Notes under the pieces: model-generated
Seen by the model: only the letters and a program-made list of their open reading frames with translations
Databases searched by the model: none
What the model was told of the DNA's origin: nothing
Source: Methanosarcinales archaeon
Lineage (GTDB): Archaea > Halobacteriota > Syntropharchaeia > Alkanophagales > Methanospirareceae
DNA length: 6,197 bases
Reading direction: 5' to 3'
NCBI GenBank assembly: GCA_030665925.1
Contig: DAOUYX010000099.1
Location: 1 to 6,197 of the forward strand
Shown here: one piece after another, positions 5,040-6,197 of the stretch
Numbering within the stretch: position 1 is the stretch's first letter
Layout of the letters: every line of letters starts with the position of its first letter
Made by a program: the position numbers and the translations under genes

Positions 5040-6197
5040 TCACGTTTCAATGCCTGGTAGAGATAGCAAGCAGCTCACATAGGTATCCTTTTCAACTCCT
5101 GAATATTGGATTCTTTTTTTGCTGGAGCTAAAATAAACATTTTTTTTGGCACGCGTTACTGAAACATAGAATACGCTCAGCTCTTCGAGAAACTGCTTTT
5201 CAATTCTACTGTCGTAAATAAGCTGGCAGAATCCATTTTGAATGTTATTGTACTTAGAATTGCATGAGCCACAGAGGCTTGGGTAATTGGGGAATACGTA
5301 CTGTTCCATGTCCGGCAATATAACATAATCCCATTCAAGTCCCTTTGAACCATGGACGGTTGAGAGGATGACATTTTTTTCAACATATTCCATTTGCTGT
5401 TTCAAAGCTCTGTTTTCCAGGGTGTCCAAAATGAAGATTATCTTGTCTTCATTCGTCAGGAAATAATATTGGTCTGTAAGTCTATTTAGGAATATTTTTA
5501 ACAGATCAAGGAGAGACTGAATGACCGGCAGATTTTGCCTATTGTAGCTCTGCAAGACCTTGTGGTAGAATCTTTTCAGATTAAGCTTTGTTATCCTGTC
5601 ATTGCCCTTGATGTGTGAGGTAAATATGTCCAAGCAGTCCCGATGGAAGTTTATGTAATGCATATCTTCATCCGTGTATAATCCGTAGAAATAGTCGACG
5701 TTTCCGTTTTCAAAGCTATCTATTATTTTCTGGACATTCGGCCCCCTGCCTCTGACCAAGACTGCGACTTTCACATTATTATCTTGCTCAGCTATATTCA
5801 GGATTTTTTTTCGGACCCATTCTGCCTCTTCCTCTTGGCCCTCGAAAATTTCCAAATCAACGACTGCATTATTTGATATGTCCGGCTCATGAGGATTTTC
5901 AGCATTCAACCTTATATTTTTATCGAGAATCAGCATTCTCCTGTTATCTTTGAATCTGTAATTCTCTTTAAATTTTATTTCCTCCATCCCGAACTTCTCT
6001 TTTGCTCTTTGCATGAGATTTGGTACCGCACCAATAAAGCCGTAAATCCTTTGCAACTGGTCACCGATAAAAACAGCTTGGGTATGGTCCGAAACCAAGC
6101 ATTTTAACAGGGCGTAATTTATGATATTGGTATCCTGGAATTCGTCCACTATCACTATTGGGAAATATCGGTTATAGAATCTAAGGATTTCCGGATA
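5040..6197 (-). CDS. UvrD/Rep-type superfamily 1 DNA helicase, C-terminal part (cut by right window edge)
   Basis: The frame is open to the right edge, and 385 residues are visible. The GTG at 6155 is not the start, because 14 more in-frame codons precede it and motif II follows it at once. In visible numbering: motif II VDEFQDT at 17-23, motif III GDQLQRIYGFIGA at 45-57, motif IV ENYRF at 78-82, motif V STVHGSKGLEWDYV at 279-292 and motif VI FYVSVTRAKK at 343-352. Walker A and domain 1A lie outside. Motif II to the C-terminus spans about 370 residues, shorter than in UvrD or Rep (about 460-500), so the protein is compact with a reduced 2B region. A cysteine-bearing insertion (Cys309, Cys312, Cys324) lies between motifs V and VI. 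The gene looks more AT-rich than the UbiD gene, hinting at transfer. It would unwind DNA using ATP. Candidates are a repair helicase or the GajB-like subunit of a Gabija-type defence system. Confidence 0.9.
   Translation of the reverse strand, partial: YPEILRFYNRYFPIVIVDEFQDTNIINYALLKCLVSDHTQAVFIGDQLQRIYGFIGAVPNLMQRAKEKFGMEEIKFKENYRFKDNRRMLILDKNIRLNAENPHEPDISNNAVVDLEIFEGQEEEAEWVRKKILNIAEQDNNVKVAVLVRGRGPNVQKIIDSFENGNVDYFYGLYTDEDMHYINFHRDCLDIFTSHIKGNDRITKLNLKRFYHKVLQSYNRQNLPVIQSLLDLLKIFLNRLTDQYYFLTNEDKIIFILDTLENRALKQQMEYVEKNVILSTVHGSKGLEWDYVILPDMEQYVFPNYPSLCGSCNSKYNNIQNGFCQLIYDSRIEKQFLEELSVFYVSVTRAKKNVYFSSSKKRIQYSGVEKDTYVSCLLSLPGIET

Noticed and set aside
6153..6155. GTG at 6155 as the start of the helicase gene
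   Set aside because: It lies just before motif II, so the ATP-binding domain would be missing, and the frame continues open for 14 codons to the window edge. The gene simply runs out of the window.

Overview
The window reads like an archaeal chromosome segment. The evidence is a UbiD-family decarboxylase of the short archaeal type, start codons without a clear ribosome binding site but with TATA-like boxes upstream (the hsdR box is spaced for a leaderless transcript), and no bacterial -35/-10 promoters that I could recognise. The lineage cannot be fixed from this window. A euryarchaeal anaerobe is a reasonable guess and no more.

Layout, left to right. (1) Positions 1-1088, minus strand: the N-terminal 362 residues of a type I restriction endonuclease R subunit (HsdR), cut by the left edge. 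It is open to the edge and carries the nuclease and helicase motifs. (2) 1089-1217: a short AT-rich spacer with a promoter candidate for hsdR. (3) 1218-3194, minus: a 658-residue membrane protein with about 13-14 helices and a soluble C-terminal domain, resembling GT-C type glycosyltransferases but not assignable to a characterised enzyme. (4) 3195-3476: a divergent intergenic region holding a 152-bp element. It is bounded by two identical 11-bp palindromes and contains two opposed arrays of a 9-bp repeat. (5) 3477-4787, plus: a UbiD-family decarboxylase, probably anhydromevalonate phosphate decarboxylase of the archaeal mevalonate pathway. (6) 4788-5039: a convergent intergenic region with inverted-repeat structures. 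(7) 5040-6197, minus: the C-terminal 385 residues of a UvrD/Rep-type superfamily 1 helicase, cut by the right edge. It carries a cysteine-containing insertion and is more AT-rich than its neighbours.

The genes do not form one pathway. The centre looks like ordinary core metabolism (isoprenoid synthesis) next to a cell-surface-type membrane protein. The flanks look like accessory or defence functions: a restriction enzyme on the left, and a compact helicase on the right that could be the GajB-like half of a Gabija-type system. The two most informative extensions would be leftwards, to find hsdM and hsdS, and rightwards, to find the helicase N-terminus and its upstream neighbour.
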